Shown here: one piece after another, positions 59,506 through 64,000 of the stretch
How positions within the stretch are numbered: the stretch's first letter is position 1
Layout: each line of letters begins with the position of its first letter
Assembly: GCA_013368445.1 (NCBI GenBank)
Contig: JAACJO010000001.1
Span: 186,001-250,000 of the forward strand
Length of the DNA stretch: 64,000 bases
DNA from: Leucocoprinus leucothites
Taxonomy: Eukaryota > Basidiomycota > Agaricomycetes > Agaricales > Agaricaceae
Direction: 5' to 3'
The notes under the pieces: model-generated
What the model was told of the DNA's origin: nothing
Databases searched by the model: none
The model's input: the letters and a program-made list of their open reading frames with translations, nothing else
Translations under genes and position numbers: made by a program

Positions 59506-61377
59506 CTATGTCTGAGGAGCAAAACACTTCTGGAAATCCCCTTCACCATCGTTTCTGGCATAGCTCTGACTTTCGAGAAACTCAGAAACTCGACAAAGAC
59601 CATCCTCATCCCCTCCACAAACGCCCAACGGCTGAAGTGCGTCATTAATGAAAATCCTCACATACTCCGTTTTCACTCTCTGATCCGCGCAAGTCAAACG
59701 TTCTACCACCATTTCCGAAGAGAATGGCACCACCTTTGAAGTATCCCACTCTGTCTTCGAGTTGACTCGGGTATTATTAAGCGCTTCGTGCTTTTCATTC
59801 AGCAAGCCCATTGCTGCGTATATCGCGATCATCTGATTATCATGCGAGAAATCGGCATAGATAGACCGGTTCAGGGGAAAGGTTGCGGGATTGGACGTCA
59901 AAGTCCTATTCGTTTGAGTGTTGTCACGGACAGGAGAGTTCGTGAGCCTGGCGATCAGTTCGTTGACGTATCCGACGCCTTGCACACGACCACCGACAGG
60001 TTGTCCATACCTGGATTAGATTCACAATTGGCTGTAAAAAAACTGTCCGCCTCATAAGAGCAACCAGTATGACACTCACCCGGTGCCGTAGTACTTGTCC
60101 AAGTCCATACTCCACTCAAAATCGACAAAATCCTCTCGCTCAAAGATTCGGCAGAAGGGACTTAACTTCTGCTTTGTGACACTCTCAAAGGGACACAATG
60201 TAATTAGGTTGTTAACGTCAGTCGCGGTAAGGTTAGCACTCATGCCCAGGGCCTGAGAGTTGAGCCGATCGGCAATCGGGGTAGCGTATAGCTCAACCCA
60301 AGGATCGACGTGGTCATCAGAGTCGCCGGCAAGAGGGCACCCCGAATCATCGAGCGTGTTGTTGGCGGTGGGCTGTTGGCTGGGTTCTTTAGAATAGGAA
60401 AGCACCTTTAAGAGCCGCTTACATCTTCAGACATAATAACTGATAGCACTGGATTAAACCTATGCTGACTCGCAGAAGAAAAGCCTGCAAGAAAGTGAGC
60501 AGTACAATTGAGCGCTCATTAAAAGGACTGACCATCAGTCCAATTCGTAGCGCTATCGATCACCCGCTCGCTTCCGGAGGCACGAATGAAAGGAATATTG
60601 CTGTGATCAATCAAATCCTTGTAACGGATAAAGGCAGACTGTCCAGCGACGTATGACCTTGATATAAGGTAAACCAATGTACAGGCAGTCTCAAAGAGCA
60701 CTCACTGTAAAGCACCAAAGGGGACCAGAACATCGGTACCGAGGTCGTATGTGAAAGTTTTTAGGAATTGTAAGCTCGGATGAGTGTAGGAGGTCGCCGA
60801 TTTGAGCTTGTTTAAAGCTGATAAAATCCTCGTCGTCGCACTACTTGTGGGGAAACGGGCTCCGTGACGCTTCAACTATAATACAACCTTGTAGCCTAGA
60901 GAGCTTGATATCACGGGACACCTCAACTTACAATATTGACCTAATGGATAATAAGTACCTAGTTCTGGTCAGAAATCTGAGTGTTCTGCTGACCTGAGTG
61001 ATCTCACAGCCCTTGGGGGGCTTCGAATATCTGCCCACAGGATACTGGGGTGAATATTGAGCCCAGCCTTCGAGAGTTGAGATAGGAGCAATAAGAGTAG
61101 CCTCCTGGAAGTCGGAAGGAATCGCCCGTTGGCCAATACTCCCAGTGGCAATCACAGTGTAGATGAGCACCAGAAAGGAGACAAGACAGAAAAGCATGAT
61201 TAACGGAACTATCCAGACTTGAATGGCCCCGTTGCAACTAAATATCCTGAGCAGCTTTATATTGAGCCCTGGATGTCGGGCGAACGTGCGAACGTCCTCC
61301 TCCGCGGCTTGCTGGAGGTGGGTCCGGTGGGTTTCTACGCTCCTGGAGCCATGGTAGTAGAACACATGTTCACGCAT
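59506..61377 (-). CDS. Phytase-like histidine acid phosphatase 1, membrane-anchored
   Basis: Minus-strand exons 60994-61377, 60932-60940, 60706-60875, 60533-60657, 60080-60484 and 59506-59978 (a possible extra 21-nt exon at 60011-60031); about 521 aa. Residues 52-76 form one membrane helix with no cleavage site evident (VWIVPLIMLFCLVSFLVLIY), so probably a type II anchor with the catalytic domain outside or in the vesicle lumen. Catalytic signature RHGARFPTS follows the 9-nt exon VNI, and the proton-donor motif is YADFSHDNQM. Other family landmarks: IRASGSERVIDSATNW, NNTLDDSGCPLAG, LCPFESV, GVGYVNELIARLT, ending GEGDFQKCF. Releases phosphate from phytate or other monoesters. Two one-base frame breaks that offset each other lie near 60415 and at 60080 (a G3 run). 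Divergent from phytase 2. Confidence 0.9.
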
Positions 61378-62614
61378 GTGCGTGTTAGCGAAGAAGCTCT
61401 GATCGACCCTGGCGACAAAGAATTTTTGATGACGTAACCAAATCCAAGTGGGTGGTACTCAGATGTTGGTTCGAATCATTGACTCCCAAGGCTGACACTA
61501 GCGATGTTTAAATATAAAGTGCACACTGTGATTGGCGTATTTGAATAAGAGTTACTATCCCTCGCGTCGTACTTGATAAGTCTCGTCTAGCTGCTTTTGT
61601 CTCCGATTAGCACTGGGACTCGGAGCCACTACTCGAGAGTCGACCAACTCAAAGGTATGTTAGTTAATTACATGCGGAATTGAACTCATTAATTATTTCA
61701 TTCTCTTGCAACGTATCTTGGCCAATTTATGCGGAATATTTCATATGCATTACCTTTCGCGTCCAGTTACCTGGTTTGTCAGCCTGGATCGAAATCGGCT
61801 CATGGAGTGGGACACGAGCAACAATAATTTTCACTTCTGTGACAGCGAAGAAATAACCTGGGCTAGGGACGATATGAGATCCGGGACAGTGGTCATCTCT
61901 AGCCTTCGGCATGAATTGAATATCAGTAACCAGACAATACGGCTCAGTTGTAGCGACAATCTAAGAGAAGCTTTTTAAAAGCCCACGTAATTTTTGTCTG
62001 CAATGACTGTTACAGCGGAGAACATCCTGCGATTGAGAACGTCCAAGAATGTCCAACTTTTGGTACAGAGAATTGCTGCTTTCAACGATGCATCTTGAGC
62101 TCAAAAGATGTCATCGACGACACCATACAGCTAGTGGATCACGCTTGTTAATCCTGGAGGGAAATGATATTCTATCTACAGAGAGAGAAGGTATAAACAC
62201 TCGTTAATTACGCGTTATATGGCGGTGTAGCATGATCAATCGATTCCGATCATTACTGGAGTGGTTAACAAGGGTCAGGCGAGCCAGGTTCATACGTGGC
62301 TTAACAGGAGCCGTTACAAAACAACCAACAACATTTACTAGCCAATCAAGATCGAAAGGCCGCAGAAAAAGGCACCTAACCTTTGTCCGTTAACGTGCGT
62401 TCTAAAAATTGACTGCTAGAAGAGTACCTTCTTTGTTATGCTCCCTCATCCTCTCATCCATATCAACCTCCTGGACTGCTTCCCTGGCCTCAAATACGGT
62501 AAATAACTCAAATAGCGTTGTACGATCATCGATCGGTTTGCTGCCACATTTTTTCCACACCACCCTGTACATTCCCCTGAACGAGGCCACAACTCAGCCT
62601 TGCTACAAGTCACC
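61378..62614. other. Divergent intergenic region between the two phytases
   Basis: 1.24 kb between opposed start codons, so it must hold both promoters. TATA-like sites: ~61507-61518 (minus) and TATAAAC at ~62191 (plus). No gene recognised. I did not find a clear repeated regulatory motif by eye. Confidence 0.5.
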
Positions 62615-64000
62615 ATGGCCAGTCGAACGAAGCTAGGCGAACATTTCTATCCAGCAAGCCCACGACTAAACCAACAATACGGTAACCGGGACGCCGAGAA
62701 GGCAATTTATGATGCATCTACCACCTCCGAACACCTGCCTGGCCATGAAGATGGCTTCGACATCGCATTCTTACCCACTCGGACTACTCCGGCACGAGAT
62801 TGCCCGTTTAAAGTTCGACCATGGCTTCTTTTGCCGCCGGCACTACTTTTGCTTCTATTATACGCCAATTTAACCAGATATAATGGTGAGGCGCATCAGC
62901 CGCTGCCAAGCCAAGATTCAGATTATTTTGATGCCGGAGCACCATTCGCGCCTTACAAAACTCAGAAACTGTGGGCATCCTATTCACCTTATTATTCAGT
63001 CCATGAATATCAGCTACCCCCACAAGACTGTCGCTTAACTCAAGTTAATATAGTACGCGGTCTTGCTCTCGCATTCGTGAGACGACGACTGATTTTTCTG
63101 TTAGCTGCAACGACATGGAGCGCGCTATCCTACTCTTGGAAAATCTGCGCTCATCGCCCAAGCCCTGCTGCGGCTGCAAGCAGCTGAATCCTATACCGAT
63201 GCTCAATTTGAATTTATTCAGAAGTATGAATATGATCTCAACATAGACGACTTGCTTCCCTTCGGAGAATACCAGTGAGTTTTCAAGATTTTCACCAGAA
63301 AGCAGTCCTTTCATCAACTCCGGTTCCGTCCTCGTCCATCGTCGTTAATGCCATTTGTACCATCCTTTCCAAGACATCAGAGTCAGGACGAAAGTCGTTT
63401 GTCCAATACTCTGGCCTCGCAGATGAAAATAATATACCTTATGTGCGAGCTTCCGGTAGCGACCGTGTTATTCAAAGCGCGCTGAAGTGGATTGAAGGTA
63501 AGTGTAACCATCCTCTGCTTCGTATAGAACATTAATTAAAATTATGGTTTTCAGGCTTCAGCACTGGTAGTGGTGGAACTTTGAATCCTCCACTCGCACT
63601 TGTAATCCCTGAAGCCGTGAGTAGACCATTTTCACCAGAAAATCATCCTAAAAGCTTAATCAGGAGGGTTACAACAACACACTCGAGGATAAAAGCTGTC
63701 CCAACGCAGAACACTTTGATACCCCAATGCAAACGTGGCAAGATGTATACGCTCAACCTATCGCCGACCGGTTCAATAGTATTGCGCAAGGTTAGCTGAT
63801 ATCTTGGACCTCGAACTGGTTTGAGGTGATTCTTAAGCACTCGAGCAGGGATACCCGAAAACTTGACAAGTGAAGATGCACAATCCCTTATTACGTTATG
63901 TGCTCTTGAGACCGTCGCGAAGGAGGAATACAGTCAATTTTGTGACCTTTTTACTCATTCCGAGTTTAAAGATTTCGAGTATGCCCTCGACTTAGATAAG
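62615..64000 (+). CDS. Phytase-like histidine acid phosphatase 2, membrane-anchored (3' end outside window)
   Basis: Exons 62615-63052, 63105-63274, ~63390-63497, 63555-63616, 63664-63790 and 63849-64000 (continues). A membrane helix at residues ~69-84 (RPWLLLPPALLLLLLYANLT) follows a 68-residue N-terminal tail, as in phytase 1. The catalytic motif is LQRHGARYPT (residues 147-156). Later: NIPYVRASGSDRVIQSALKW, NNTLEDKSCPN, TWQDVYAQPIADRFNSIAQ and FCDLFTHSEFKDFEYALDLDK at the window edge, just before the expected KYYGTG. Exon 2 is 170 nt, as is its counterpart in phytase 1, but here VNI is fused to exon 1. The acceptor of exon 3 cannot be placed in frame: all AGs near 63380-63395 leave the wrong phase, so a one-base break is likely there. 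The second active-site motif lies beyond the window. Confidence 0.88.

Noticed and set aside
59979..60010. A separate 32-nt intron beside a 21-nt exon (60011-60031) in phytase 1
   Set aside because: 32 nt is below normal fungal intron size and it lacks a branch-like CTNA; a single ~100-nt intron is as consistent, so it is kept only as an option.
61464..61480. GGTTCGAATCA resembles a tRNA B box
   Set aside because: No A box or cloverleaf at the right distance upstream.

Overview
The window is fungal nuclear DNA, almost certainly from a basidiomycete and probably an Agaricomycete. The genes are cut by many short GT..AG introns of about 50-65 nt. The recognisable families are GABA/choline-type amino-acid permeases, a Boi/Pob1-like polarity protein, a GPR1/FUN34/YaaH (ATO) acetate transporter, membrane-anchored phytases and a Zn2Cys6 relic. 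I see no rRNA, tRNA, CRISPR array or prokaryotic operon. I cannot name the genus.

Left part (1-~29 kb): an accessory region built from about 4.5 diverged copies of a 5-9 kb segment. Each full unit holds (T) the decayed Pro/Gly/Ser-rich 3' end of a gene with a TYDS-type acidic tail; (A) an intact four-exon gene for a ~258-271 aa protein with a helical MLKL/HeLo-like N-terminal domain, a disordered linker and a nearly invariant 36-residue Gly/Asn/Ser-rich C-terminal motif; and (B) a decayed paralogue of A that keeps a related C-terminal motif. A is intact in all four units. B survives as relics in units 1-3 and is gone from unit 4. The A layout (length, helical bundle, short beta-prone C-terminal motif) is that of fungal HET-s/HELLP-type amyloid-triggered cell-death effectors, and I regard this array as the most interesting system here. 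Unit 3 also carries a Zn2Cys6 transcription-factor relic and a 15-bp minisatellite. Unit 4 carries a 0.78-kb TA-flanked inverted-repeat element.

Middle (29-35.7 kb): gene-poor. It holds one plausible TATA-headed hypothetical gene, a perfect 52-bp-arm palindrome and long stretches without recognisable coding sequence.

Right part (35.7-64 kb): ordinary nutrient and housekeeping genes. Four tandem plus-strand amino-acid permeases share one 11-exon structure. Permeases 3 and 4, plus a truncated second copy of the polarity gene, come from one tandem duplication whose junction is visible. Then follow the full SH3-SAM-PH-CH polarity gene (minus), an ATO transporter (minus) and two divergently transcribed membrane-anchored histidine acid phosphatases (phytases), the second cut off by the window end. 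Together these genes would serve uptake of amino acids, acetate and phosphate.

Several otherwise good genes (permease 4, the polarity gene, both phytases) need single-base frame corrections, at least four of them in or beside short G runs, so base-calling error and real decay cannot be separated here. Exon boundaries were placed by eye from GT/AG sites and paralogue alignment.
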